Shown piece after piece: positions 1 through 8,920 of a stretch of 54,082 bases of DNA. Each line of letters starts with the position of its first letter. The stretch's first letter is position 1. Source of the stretch: a virus; the IMG/VR virus record IMGVR_UViG_3300021962_000143, positions 1-54,082 of that record; one strand, written 5' to 3'. The translations under genes and the position numbers were made by a program. Under the pieces are notes generated by a model that was given only the letters and a program-made list of their open reading frames with translations, ran no database searches and had not been told where the DNA came from.

Positions 1-1
1 G

Positions 2-316
2 GCTAATACCCACGCACATACAGCGCTTGATAAGAGCAGTCATGACACTGCAATGTATCTTTCTACACACCTTCGCAATGAAGCTAGCGCAGCTGGATGG
101 CCTGACCACATCGTAAAGCGTATGCGGGTTCACTATCATGATGGTGAGTTTAAAATTGCCGCTCACCCAAAGCACACCAAGCAAATTCACGACTTGGAAT
201 ATGGCACTACAGATACTCGCCCAACTGCAGCTATGCGCCGTTTTTCTAACAATCTTTCTGAAGCTGAAGAGTTCTTTGTTGGACGCATGATGCATCATTT
301 AGGGGGTGAGCTATGA
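2..316 (+). CDS. Probable neck or virion protein, 5' end outside window
   Basis: The frame is open from base 2 to the TGA at 314-316, so the gene starts left of the window. About 104 codons are visible, and the Met at 53 is probably internal. The visible part is basic and His-rich, then has a segment around ...LEYGT...RPTAAMRRF... and ends in LGGEL. Its stop overlaps the next ATG (ATGA), so the two are translationally coupled. The position just before the tail terminator-like and sheath genes suggests a head-tail joining or tail completion role. I do not recognise the family with certainty. Confidence 0.6.
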   Translation, partial: ANTHAHTALDKSSHDTAMYLSTHLRNEASAAGWPDHIVKRMRVHYHDGEFKIAAHPKHTKQIHDLEYGTTDTRPTAAMRRFSNNLSEAEEFFVGRMMHHLGGEL

Positions 317-1203
317 CCTTTCTTCTTTCTGAGGACGAGGCTTTACGCAACCTTCTTTTAGGTATGACCGTAGCTGACCAAAAAGCTACTGCTGATTCCC
401 TAAAGACAGTTACTAATAAGTCTTTAACCTCAAATGTAGCTACCTTAACTACCTCTGCAGCACATGGATTTGCAGTTGGTGACTCTATTACAGTAACGGG
501 TGTTGGAGCTCCATTCAATGGGTCTTTTATAGTGACTGCAGTTCCTACACCAACCACTGTGCGATACGCAAAAACAAACACGGATATTACAAGTACGGTT
601 GCTACAGGTACCGTTACAAACGGTGTGCTTCGTAAAGTCAGCGTTTACTTTGGTCAACCTGACCAAGAAATTCGTGAGCAGTCATACCCTTACATAACCA
701 TTGACATGATTGATATTTCAGAAGACCCAGCACGAGCACACCGTGGTTTAACAAAACCTTCCTATCTTCCAGACCCAGCAACTGATAAATCAGGCAACTC
801 GGTCTATGACGAACAAACCGATAGCTGGTATATACACTGGCCTATCCCAGTAAATATTGATTACCAAGTCACTACATACTCTCGTCAACCACGACATGAC
901 CGTCAAATACTAGGTCAAATGCTAAGCAATAAGATTCCAATGCGGTTTGCTGTATTGGAGCCAGATGACGGAACAGTTCGTCGTTTGGACCTTCTGGACG
1001 TTTCAAAGCGAGACGTTACAGAACAAGGAAAGCGTTTGTTTGTAAACGCTTTTACTGTGAGAGTCTCATCCGAGATTTCATCACAGACCTACACTCAAGT
1101 GTATAAAACGTTACAAGTTATCGGTACTGGCACGCCTGGAGAGTTTGTTCAAGGACAAACTTCTTATCCATTTACTGCCGTTGATTCGTGGACTAATCCG
1201 TAA
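313..1203 (+). CDS. Tail terminator/neck-like virion protein with inserted beta module
   Basis: This 296-residue protein precedes the sheath gene, the usual place of a tail terminator or neck protein. Residues 1-34 and 104-296 look like one domain, with a segment near 111-135 (VYFGQPDQEIR then YPYITIDMID) typical of such proteins. Residues about 35-103 form a separate Thr/Val-rich beta module (AHGFAVGDSITVTGVG, then FNGSFIVTAV, then a TVATGTVT tail) that interrupts it. Similar modules occur in the wedge protein at 10567 and the gpI-like protein at 13794. The start overlaps the previous stop (ATGA). The neck role is inferred from position. Confidence 0.6.
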   Translation: MTFLLSEDEALRNLLLGMTVADQKATADSLKTVTNKSLTSNVATLTTSAAHGFAVGDSITVTGVGAPFNGSFIVTAVPTPTTVRYAKTNTDITSTVATGTVTNGVLRKVSVYFGQPDQEIREQSYPYITIDMIDISEDPARAHRGLTKPSYLPDPATDKSGNSVYDEQTDSWYIHWPIPVNIDYQVTTYSRQPRHDRQILGQMLSNKIPMRFAVLEPDDGTVRRLDLLDVSKRDVTEQGKRLFVNAFTVRVSSEISSQTYTQVYKTLQVIGTGTPGEFVQGQTSYPFTAVDSWTNP

Positions 1204-1241
1204 TAATCAGGAACCCCTACCCAACTAGTTAGGAGAAAACA

Positions 1242-2804
1242 ATGGCTTATAGCCGTCCAGGTGTTTACATTACAGAACGCCTACTACCAGCACCTATTGG
1301 AGCTGGAGCTTCCGCTAACGCTGCAGGAGCAATTGCTGCACCGTTTGCTCAAGGTCCAGAGTCCGTAACTCTTGTCACTTCTTGGTATGAATTTACTAAG
1401 TATTTTGGTGGCTACAACTCAACATACCCATCTACTTTTGGAGTTGCTCAATTCTTCAACAACGGTGGTCGTGAACTTTACGTGAAGCGTATCCTTTCAT
1501 CAAACGCATCTTACGCAGCAGTAACAGTTTCAACTGCTGGTTCTGTAGCGGTGTTTACTGCTACAGCAAAAAACCGTGGAGCAGATGGAACTAACCTTCG
1601 TGTACAAGTTACTGCAGGAACAGTTGCAGATACTTACACTCTAACGTTGTACAAGGAAACTGTTTCAGGAACAGCTCAGAATATTGCAAACGACTATCTT
1701 CTTGAGCGTTATGAAAACATTGTCTTTGACCCAACCTTCTCTTCATCGTCAGATTACGCTAACACAGTAATTAACACGATGTCTTCTTACATCACAATCA
1801 GCAACAACGCTGCGGGTGTACCTGCTACAGGTATCTACCCACTTACAGTTAGCGGTTCACCAGTAAACGGTGGAGACGGTTCAACTGTTGTTGCAGCTGA
1901 CTACACCTCTTACCAGGGTACTTCAGGACTGTCTGTTTGGGATTCATTCCTATCCGTAAACCGTCCTTTGGTTTTATTTACACCAAACATCTACTCAGTA
2001 ATTCCTACCTCAACTGCAACCGTTACTGCTGGAGCTTCTGCTTGGGCTGAAGCAAACAACGGATTCTACGTTGCAGAAACAGCTGCTGGACTAACTGTTG
2101 ATGCAGCTATTGCTGTAGCACAAGCCCTTAGCGGTAAGAGCTCAACAGCAATGTACTACCCACACGGTTACATTTCAGACCCAGTTGGTCGTGGCAATGG
2201 TGCACTTCGCCTTGTTGGACCGTCAGGAGCTATGGCTGGAAAGTACCTTTCAGTTGACGCAACTCAGGGAGTGTTTAAAGCTCCTGCAGGTTTGCGTACT
2301 CCAGTTGCTGGTTTTGTTGCATTAGAGCGTAGCTTTACAACAACAGAGCTAGACAACATGAACAAAGGTTTGCCATCAACAGGAACAGGTTCAGTGGCTC
2401 CACTAAACCCTCTTCGTCAGATTCCTGGCGCAGGTATTGTTCCTATGGGTGCTCGCACTCTTCTACAAGATGGAACTGCAAATCGTTATGTAAACATGCG
2501 TCGTTCTTTGATTTACATCAAGGCACGTCTAAAGGCAATGACAGAGTTTGCTATCTTTGAAAACAACGATGAAAAGTTGTGGGGAAATATCAACTCTGTA
2601 ATTGATTCTTTCCTAAACGAGTATCGCAACCAGGGAGGACTTCGTGGAACAACTCCAGCAGAGTCCTACTTCATCAAGTGCGATGCTGAAAACAACCCTG
2701 CAAACTTAATTGCGCAGGGCGAAGTACACATCCAAGTTGGCGTGGCTTTGCAGTATCCTGCAGAGTTCATCGTCATTGACCTCAGCCAAAAGTCGCTGAA
2801 CTAA
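1242..2804 (+). CDS. Contractile tail sheath protein
   Basis: This 520-residue protein begins MAYSRPGVYITE, the classic start of phage tail sheath subunits. It has the early segment GPESVTLVTSWYEFTKYFGG and a C-terminal domain with ARTLLQDG, RYVNMRRSLIYIKA and the FIVIDLSQ ending. In the virion it polymerises around the tail tube and contracts at infection, so the phage is a myovirus type. A good Shine-Dalgarno (AGGAG) lies about eight bases before the ATG. The tail tube gene follows directly, the standard order. The length is ordinary for the family. Confidence 0.95.
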   Translation: MAYSRPGVYITERLLPAPIGAGASANAAGAIAAPFAQGPESVTLVTSWYEFTKYFGGYNSTYPSTFGVAQFFNNGGRELYVKRILSSNASYAAVTVSTAGSVAVFTATAKNRGADGTNLRVQVTAGTVADTYTLTLYKETVSGTAQNIANDYLLERYENIVFDPTFSSSSDYANTVINTMSSYITISNNAAGVPATGIYPLTVSGSPVNGGDGSTVVAADYTSYQGTSGLSVWDSFLSVNRPLVLFTPNIYSVIPTSTATVTAGASAWAEANNGFYVAETAAGLTVDAAIAVAQALSGKSSTAMYYPHGYISDPVGRGNGALRLVGPSGAMAGKYLSVDATQGVFKAPAGLRTPVAGFVALERSFTTTELDNMNKGLPSTGTGSVAPLNPLRQIPGAGIVPMGARTLLQDGTANRYVNMRRSLIYIKARLKAMTEFAIFENNDEKLWGNINSVIDSFLNEYRNQGGLRGTTPAESYFIKCDAENNPANLIAQGEVHIQVGVALQYPAEFIVIDLSQKSLN

Positions 2805-2823
2805 CCAAAGGAGATAACTAACT

Positions 2824-3462
2824 ATGGCTATAGTTAACAATCGCTCAAACCTGAAGACAGACCCATTACGTAACTTTAGGTTCTTGGTTACGTTCAAGTC
2901 TCTTTCAGGAACAGACATAACCTCTAGTACAGCAACAGCAAACCTTGCTTCTGCAACTATGGGCTTTACATCAGTGTCAGGAATGGCTGTTACAACAGAC
3001 TCTATTCCTTACCGTGAAGGTGGTTACAACACTACTGTTCACCAGATTCCAGGGCAAACAACATTTGCTCCTATTACACTACAACGTGGCGTAATGCTAG
3101 GCTCTAGCGAAAACTGGGCTTGGATGCGTAACTTGTTTGCTACTGTTCAAGGTGGAGGAACAAACCGCAGTGTTGCTGAAAACTTCCGTATGGATTTAGA
3201 ACTTAAGGTTCTTTCTCACCCAATTCCTGGCGTTGGAGGAGAATCTACAGGAGTTTCAACAACCACCAAAGACCACGTAGCTATGCGTTTTAACGTGTAC
3301 AACTGCTGGCCTACTTCGGTCGCATACTCTGACCTCAACGCAGGCGACAATGCTCTATTCGTAGAGCAAATGACGCTTGTTCACGAAGGGTTTGATGTCA
3401 ACTGGGCAGCAGACCTTTCAACAGATGCATCTGCAGTTTATGGCGTAGCAGCAACAAAGTAA
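2824..3462 (+). CDS. Tail tube protein
   Basis: This 212-residue protein has the gp19-like tail tube start (NLKTDPLRNFRFLVTF). A later segment, GFTSVSGMAVTTDSIPYREGG followed shortly by a conserved-looking ITLQRGV, is typical of tube proteins. It stacks as rings to form the inner tube through which DNA passes, inside the sheath made by the gene before it. A strong ribosome-binding site (AAAGGAGA) lies about ten bases upstream. The tail assembly chaperone and tape measure genes follow, as in other contractile phages. Confidence 0.92.
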   Translation: MAIVNNRSNLKTDPLRNFRFLVTFKSLSGTDITSSTATANLASATMGFTSVSGMAVTTDSIPYREGGYNTTVHQIPGQTTFAPITLQRGVMLGSSENWAWMRNLFATVQGGGTNRSVAENFRMDLELKVLSHPIPGVGGESTGVSTTTKDHVAMRFNVYNCWPTSVAYSDLNAGDNALFVEQMTLVHEGFDVNWAADLSTDASAVYGVAATK

Positions 3463-3479
3463 TCTAACAAAGGAAAAAA

Positions 3480-4292
3480 ATGACGAATACAATTAATGCA
3501 GCGGCTAATCCCGCAATGGCTAACAACATTCTAAATCAAGTCATGAACGAACGACCTGAAAACGATTTCAATCCTGAAATCAAATCTCCTTTGGAAAATA
3601 CGGTAGACCTTCCTGGCGGGTACATCACACCCGCTGGGGAGGTGCTCCGTTTAGCAGAGGTAAGAGAACTAAACGGAAGAGACGAAGAAGCAATCTCCAA
3701 AGCATCTAGTATTGGAAAAGCTCTTCTAACCATCCTTCAACGTGGAACAGTAAAGGTAGGAGAAATTCCAGCTAGCGAAGATGTCTTTAACGGACTTTTA
3801 GCAGGAGACTTGGATGCTCTTCTTCTAGGAATTATCAAAGCAACGTTTGGTAATGAAATTGATATTCCATCTTACTGCTTAAAGTGCGAAGACTACAAAA
3901 CTGTAACAGTAGACTTAACTGAAGATATTAAGTTTAAAGTTTTAGCAGACCCTATTAATGACCGTGTGTTTACAGTTAAAGGAAGAAAGAATGAATACAC
4001 AGTTCGGCTTCCCTCTGGTATAACACAGAAAGCTTTAATCAACAGCGTTGATAAGACTGAAGCAGAACAGACAACTGTACTTCTTGAAAACACCGTCATT
4101 AAGATTAACAACGACCCAGTCTACAGCGTTGTTCAAGTTCAAAACTTAGGCCTAGTAGACAGAAAAAAGATTGTAGAACAGATTAGCGCAAGAGTACCTG
4201 GACCTCAGTTTACTGACATTACAGTTACTTGCCCTGATTGCGAAGGCGAGGTAACGGTCTCCATTAATTTGGGAACCTTGTTTCGCTTGTAG
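3480..4292 (+). CDS. Tail assembly chaperone (zero-frame product)
   Basis: This 270-residue protein sits between tail tube and tape measure, the position of the tail assembly chaperone. Residues 45-130 are helical and resemble the T4 gp26/phage chaperone group. Two CxxC pairs (C133/C136 and C251/C254) suggest a bound zinc. The stop at 4290-4292 is followed in the +1 frame by a gene-like reading frame of 55 codons that has no start of its own, so a longer frameshifted form is likely (see next entry). The ATG is preceded by AAAGGA. The family assignment rests on position, the Cys pairs and the overlapping frame. Confidence 0.75.
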   Translation: MTNTINAAANPAMANNILNQVMNERPENDFNPEIKSPLENTVDLPGGYITPAGEVLRLAEVRELNGRDEEAISKASSIGKALLTILQRGTVKVGEIPASEDVFNGLLAGDLDALLLGIIKATFGNEIDIPSYCLKCEDYKTVTVDLTEDIKFKVLADPINDRVFTVKGRKNEYTVRLPSGITQKALINSVDKTEAEQTTVLLENTVIKINNDPVYSVVQVQNLGLVDRKKIVEQISARVPGPQFTDITVTCPDCEGEVTVSINLGTLFRL

Positions 4293-4452
4293 TTACACCA
4301 CTTACCTGGAACTTTTTTCAGAGTGGGCAGCTATATCTGATATGCATAAAGGATGGACACTATCTGACATAAAGGACATGTCAGTAAGAGAAAGACGCAA
4401 TTGGCTAGAACTAGCCAAAGCAAAGTTAGAAAGGATGAGTAATGGCGTTTAA
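4285..4452 (+). CDS. +1 frameshift extension of tail assembly chaperone
   Basis: The +1 frame is open from 4255 to the TAA at 4450-4452 and reads as protein-like sequence (YLELFSEWAAISDMHKGW, then SDIKDMSVRERRNWLELAK). It has no start codon near its beginning and no ribosome-binding site. The zero frame reads ...TTG TTT CGC TTG TAG. A Phe-tRNA on TTT (4281-4283) could slip one base to TTC (4282-4284) with full pairing, giving a 323-residue fusion. Many tail chaperone genes make such G/GT fusions, usually by -1 slips, with +1 and -2 cases known. The extension overlaps the tape measure start by 11 bases. The frameshift is inference. Confidence 0.65.
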   Translation, partial: ACSYTTYLELFSEWAAISDMHKGWTLSDIKDMSVRERRNWLELAKAKLERMSNGV

Positions 4453-7228
4453 CTTTATGGGAAACGTAAAAAGCCTTACCTCTAATGTTGCGTCCCTTAA
4501 AAAGGAACTCTCTGGTGTCTATGACATTTTAAAACAAATAAAGGGCATTGGACCAACCGCATTTGGTGATGTAAACGCAACAATTGCTAATGGCGGTCAA
4601 TTTGGGAATGGTGCTGGAACACCGCTATTTAGTAAAACACAAATTGCTAATCCAAAAGCTAATTTTGGAAATCAGCAAAACCGTGTTTCAGCATCTCTTC
4701 CTCAGTCTGCAGCTCAACAGACCAACTACTCCCGTACTTCATCAGCGATTGAGACGCAATACCTATCAATGGGAATGCGTTCAGCAAAGTTTGGGATTGC
4801 GCAAGGAGTTGCAGCAACGGCTGTAAACGCTATAGGCGGAGTAGCAAGTCTTCTACCTAACCTTGGAACAGTTTCTCAAAGAGCTGGAAGTTTCTATGGT
4901 TCTTCAGCTATGTTTGGCGGCACTAACCGAACACAGAACCAACTGAATACGATGGCTGCAATGAAGGGCGGCATCACAGGCCCTATGGGTACTGCTGAAG
5001 CTTTTGGAACTCTTGTTAATTACAGTTTTATGCCTGGCAGTGCAAATATGCAAATGGGTCTTGGGCAAGTTAGTGCTGCTGCAAAAGCTTTAAACATGGA
5101 TAACGCAACTGCAGCAAATGCTGTTGGAGCATTGTCTACTGGAAGTATGGGAGCTCAGCTCTTCCAGTACGGTATTCGTCAGTACGACGAAAACATGAAC
5201 TTGCGTACTCCTGGACAGATTTCAAAAGACATTTTGCAACGTGTGTTTTATCCAGGGCAAGATGTAACTAAAATTGGTGCCAAGCAATTTGCTAGCGACG
5301 CCATGGGAAAGAACCTTGACTATCAGCTATCCACAATGGGCATAACAGGTGAAACAGCAACCTTAGTTAAAGCTTCAATGGGAAGAGTTGTTACAGGTCA
5401 GAATCCTGACCTGACATCAGTAGACACCTCTAAGAACCCTATTAACTACGCATTAAAGATTGCTAGTTCTGAGGAAAGCTTAGCTCAAGCTTCTGAAAAA
5501 GGATTAATTGCTGGAGCAAACACTGCCGCTAGTGCAATTGAGAGTCTTAACAAAGCGCTGGAAGGTACACCTGAACTTATCCTTCAAATGAAGGGTGCGA
5601 TGCAAGGATTCAATGGCGGTAAGCCAGGTGTTGGCTCAGCTATTGGCGGAGTTGTAAGTAGCCTAGGTAACATTGCTCAAGGTGTTTTAACCTATAAAGC
5701 TTTATCTGCACTGGGTGGAGGTAAGGGACTTGCTGGAGCTACAAAACTTGGTGGTAAAGCTTTATCAACCGTAGCAAAAGGCGGTGTAGTTGGAACCGCT
5801 GCTGCGCTAGGTGGAGAAGCAATAAAGAGCGGAGCAGAAAAAGGAAGCTTTAGAAGCCGTGCAGGAAACGCTGCTAAGTGGGGTGGAGCTGCTTTTACTG
5901 CAACGGCTCTTTTTAACGCAATCCCTGTTGGCGGACAGATTGCATCTGGTACAACAACCGCAATTGCTGCAGGTTTAGGATTCTTACTTGGTGGACCAAA
6001 CGATGGATTTACATACTCTGTAGGAGGTCTATCACAAGGCGTTGTAAACCCATCGTCAATGAGCGGTGCAAGCTCTCAACCAATGACCATGCCAAACCCA
6101 GCACTTGCTATGTCAGCTACCTCAACTTCCGCCTTAACTGGAGCTGGTTATGGAGCAAAAGACACTGCAATGACAACCATGACTGGAGCAGTTAACTACC
6201 ACACAGGGCAAGACACCCCTATGGACCCTGGCACTCCAATACATGCTCGTTTTGCTGGAAAAGTTGTAGACAAGAATTTAAGTCGTGATTTAGGTATCGC
6301 AGTTGAAATTGACCATGGAGACGGTTACTCCTCTATCTACGGTCACTTAAACGAAAAGTCTGTTCGTACTGGTCAGACCGTAAAGGTAGGAGACCTTATT
6401 GGAAAGTCTGGCGCTACTGGACGAGTTCGTGGGCCTCACCTTCACTTTGAACTTCGTAAAGGTAAGGTACCAGTTGACCCTAAGACCTATAATCCTTATA
6501 GCAGTAAAAACAAAGATAAGTCTTCTAGCTCTTCTAACTCTTCGGATTCAATTACTCCAGCAAATGTAAACGCAGGAGTAAAGGCAAACGCTAAAGAGCT
6601 TCATGCTTGGTTAGTATCCCAAGGACTTAGTTCTAACGGTGCCACTGGAGTTATCGCTAACTTAATCGCTGAATCTGGACTTAAGACATACAATCCAGGA
6701 GATGGTGGAACCTCTAATGGGATTGCACAATGGCACGACACTTCACCAGGTAAAGGTAGACTTACAAACTTAAAGAAATTTGCAAAGTCTAAAAACTTAG
6801 ACCCTTTTAGCCTTGAAGCTCAAAAAATGTTTTTGCTTAAAGAAATGAAAACCTATGGGTCAATGATGAAGCAGCTTCAAGACCCTAAAATAAAGGTGTT
6901 AGATGCTACTGCTTTATTTATGCGCAAGTTTGAAAGGCCAAAAGACCAAAGCGATGCAGCAGCACAGCGTAGAGCTAGCTTAGGCCTTGGAGCTATAGAG
7001 GGAGGACCTACGGATGGATTCAACACAAACGTAAGTGTTGCAAATCCTAGTTCTCCAGTTTCCGCTCAATTGCCACAACAATCTGTTGCAGCTAACGGCG
7101 GAACAAACAATGTATATGTAACGTTGCAAATTCAACAAGCAAACCAACAAGAAGCAGAAGCTTTTGCTAAAACAATAAAGAAGTATCTTGAACAAGGTAA
7201 CGATGTCTATCAGATGGGGAGAAAGTAA
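4442..7228 (+). CDS. Tape measure protein with M23 peptidase and tail lysozyme domains
   Basis: This 928-residue protein sets tail length and carries two cell-wall enzymes. Residues 1-500 are Gly/Ala-rich and helical with hydrophobic stretches near 115-135 and 495-510. Residues about 580-690 are an M23 (LytM) metallopeptidase, with H587 and D591 (HTGQD), H635 (YGHL) and the HLH motif at 666-668 as zinc and catalytic residues. A Ser-rich linker follows. Residues about 715-855 match the phage tail lysozyme fold, with likely catalytic Glu at 744 (AESGL) and NGIAQWHD after it. The combination suggests both peptide and glycan cutting during DNA entry. Confidence 0.9.
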   Translation: MAFNFMGNVKSLTSNVASLKKELSGVYDILKQIKGIGPTAFGDVNATIANGGQFGNGAGTPLFSKTQIANPKANFGNQQNRVSASLPQSAAQQTNYSRTSSAIETQYLSMGMRSAKFGIAQGVAATAVNAIGGVASLLPNLGTVSQRAGSFYGSSAMFGGTNRTQNQLNTMAAMKGGITGPMGTAEAFGTLVNYSFMPGSANMQMGLGQVSAAAKALNMDNATAANAVGALSTGSMGAQLFQYGIRQYDENMNLRTPGQISKDILQRVFYPGQDVTKIGAKQFASDAMGKNLDYQLSTMGITGETATLVKASMGRVVTGQNPDLTSVDTSKNPINYALKIASSEESLAQASEKGLIAGANTAASAIESLNKALEGTPELILQMKGAMQGFNGGKPGVGSAIGGVVSSLGNIAQGVLTYKALSALGGGKGLAGATKLGGKALSTVAKGGVVGTAAALGGEAIKSGAEKGSFRSRAGNAAKWGGAAFTATALFNAIPVGGQIASGTTTAIAAGLGFLLGGPNDGFTYSVGGLSQGVVNPSSMSGASSQPMTMPNPALAMSATSTSALTGAGYGAKDTAMTTMTGAVNYHTGQDTPMDPGTPIHARFAGKVVDKNLSRDLGIAVEIDHGDGYSSIYGHLNEKSVRTGQTVKVGDLIGKSGATGRVRGPHLHFELRKGKVPVDPKTYNPYSSKNKDKSSSSSNSSDSITPANVNAGVKANAKELHAWLVSQGLSSNGATGVIANLIAESGLKTYNPGDGGTSNGIAQWHDTSPGKGRLTNLKKFAKSKNLDPFSLEAQKMFLLKEMKTYGSMMKQLQDPKIKVLDATALFMRKFERPKDQSDAAAQRRASLGLGAIEGGPTDGFNTNVSVANPSSPVSAQLPQQSVAANGGTNNVYVTLQIQQANQQEAEAFAKTIKKYLEQGNDVYQMGRK

Positions 7229-8634
7229 TGGTTTATAAGCCGCCCGTTAGCCCAGCAGCAAACACACGCCCAGATGACAAGTTTTTAGCAGCGCAACAAG
7301 AAAAGCTTAATCTTGCTGCAGCTAAAGAAAAGTTTAAAACAGAAACAAACAAAAAAATTGCATCCAACAAAGAAAAGATTACAGAGTACACAGATACAAT
7401 TTCAAGGTATACGAAATCTGGCCTGCAAAGAGAAGCCGAATACATGGCCTATTACCAAAAACTTATTAACGAAAATCCAAATGCGTCAACTAAGGATAAA
7501 GCTGGTTGGGTTGCTGCGTACAAAACAGCGTCTGATAATTGGAAGTCTTGGAAATCAAAAATTGATTCACTGGTAACAAAGAAGTCATCTCTTGTAAAAG
7601 AAAACGAAAAACTAAGAAATAGCTTGAAAGCTGGTTACAAACCTCCTTCTGCTCCTCCTGCTCCACCAGCACCTCCTCCTGCTCCACCAGCTGAAACGCT
7701 TGTGTATAAGTACAACATACCAATGTTGCGTAGTGCATACCACAGTCCATTCGGCATACAAGCAAACTCAACTAGTGACTCAAAATCTGTAGCTGCTCCT
7801 GAGTTTACAAATGCTAGGGAAGCTTGGAAAGGCGTAACGCCTTCTAAGGGCACGATTCAGATGAGCAAAGTGTTTGCTGCAAATGCAATGAAACCTAAAT
7901 CAACAAAAGGATTAATAAGGTCTGAACAACCTTATGGGTTTAGGTTTATGTACAACCCTACAGACGTATCTATGGCGTGGGGAATTGTTGATGCTTTCTC
8001 ACCTGAATACGTACAAAGCGGTATGGATGGAATGTCAGGAATTGCAGTAGGTCTTATGAAAGGAACTATTTCTTTTTCTTTACTACTCAATCGCATTGGT
8101 GAGTCCAACGTATTAGATTCCGAAGGTTACTACCAAGGTGTTTTTGCAGATATTGGTATAGACAACTTAAATGATTCAACCGCTTACATTGCTGGTCGTT
8201 ACGGGATTAACAGCGGGCTATCTGCGCCTCAAAATTATGGTCAGGTAAGTAGCCCTTGGGGTATGGCTGGTGAACCAGATAGAGAAGAACGCAAAATGAT
8301 TTATGACCGTGGAACTATGTATGATTTAGAGTACCTATTTAGAGCAATGGGCGGGTACTACGCTGACTACAAATCAGGATTAAATGGAACAACAGCAGAT
8401 AGAGGTTGGCTACAGCCAATTCCTATGGAACTTCATCTAGGAGCTGGTTTACGGTACTTGGTTCGTGTGTCTTCTTTAGACGTAAAGCACCTTATGTTTA
8501 ACGAACGAATGGTTCCAACTCTTTCAACTGTTAACTTAGTTTGCACTAGATACTATGATTCTCCAGATGCGTTTGACACTACTTTCTATGAACCAGAAAG
8601 TAAACCTACTACAACACCAACAGCTATAAAGTAA
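7228..8634 (+). CDS. Baseplate/tail-tube adaptor-like protein with coiled coil and proline linker
   Basis: The 468-residue protein starts at a TAATG overlap with the tape measure. Residues 20-135 are Lys/Glu-rich and predicted coiled coil. A proline-alanine linker (PPSAPPAPPAPPPAPP) at about 140-156 separates it from a C-terminal domain with a YGFRFMYNPTDVSMAWG segment near 236-252, seen in proteins that precede LysM baseplate genes in Gram-positive contractile phages and phage-like particles. The LysM-type gene follows by 10 bases. I infer a role in joining the tube to the baseplate hub. The N-terminal extension could belong to the tape measure assembly. Confidence 0.65.
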   Translation: MVYKPPVSPAANTRPDDKFLAAQQEKLNLAAAKEKFKTETNKKIASNKEKITEYTDTISRYTKSGLQREAEYMAYYQKLINENPNASTKDKAGWVAAYKTASDNWKSWKSKIDSLVTKKSSLVKENEKLRNSLKAGYKPPSAPPAPPAPPPAPPAETLVYKYNIPMLRSAYHSPFGIQANSTSDSKSVAAPEFTNAREAWKGVTPSKGTIQMSKVFAANAMKPKSTKGLIRSEQPYGFRFMYNPTDVSMAWGIVDAFSPEYVQSGMDGMSGIAVGLMKGTISFSLLLNRIGESNVLDSEGYYQGVFADIGIDNLNDSTAYIAGRYGINSGLSAPQNYGQVSSPWGMAGEPDREERKMIYDRGTMYDLEYLFRAMGGYYADYKSGLNGTTADRGWLQPIPMELHLGAGLRYLVRVSSLDVKHLMFNERMVPTLSTVNLVCTRYYDSPDAFDTTFYEPESKPTTTPTAIK

Positions 8635-8644
8635 GGGGTAATAG

Positions 8645-8920
8645 ATGATATTTTTAGATAGCCGTTATGCAGACGCAAATATTTACAAAGCTTGGGATGC
8701 TAGAAAAAATCAGTACAACTTAACTGCAACTAGAACTTGGCCTACGTACCGAACAAAATACTTTATGTACGAATGGGTTGAGAACGATAGGTTAGATAAC
8801 CTTGCAAATAAGTTTTTATATAACCCAAACTTGTGGTATAAAATCTTAGACATAAACCCAGAAATTATTGACCCAACAATCATTGCTCCTGGAACACAGA
8901 TACGGATACCAAATGCGTGA
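8645..8920 (+). CDS. LysM-type baseplate protein (gp53-like position)
   Basis: This is a 91-residue protein whose residues 43-91 (WVENDRLDNLANKFLYN, then NLWYKILDINPE, then IIAPGTQIRIP) form a LysM-like fold as found in baseplate proteins of the T4 gp53/XkdP type. LysM-like domains can bind peptidoglycan or serve in baseplate assembly. The gene has AGGGG before its ATG and overlaps the hub gene start at 8913 by eight bases. Order and domain both support a baseplate role. Confidence 0.8.
   Translation: MIFLDSRYADANIYKAWDARKNQYNLTATRTWPTYRTKYFMYEWVENDRLDNLANKFLYNPNLWYKILDINPEIIDPTIIAPGTQIRIPNA

Noticed and set aside
8868-8912. Earlier start for the baseplate hub gene
   Set aside because: The ATG lies inside the LysM gene far from any ribosome-binding site; ATG 8913 gives a normal eight-base overlap.
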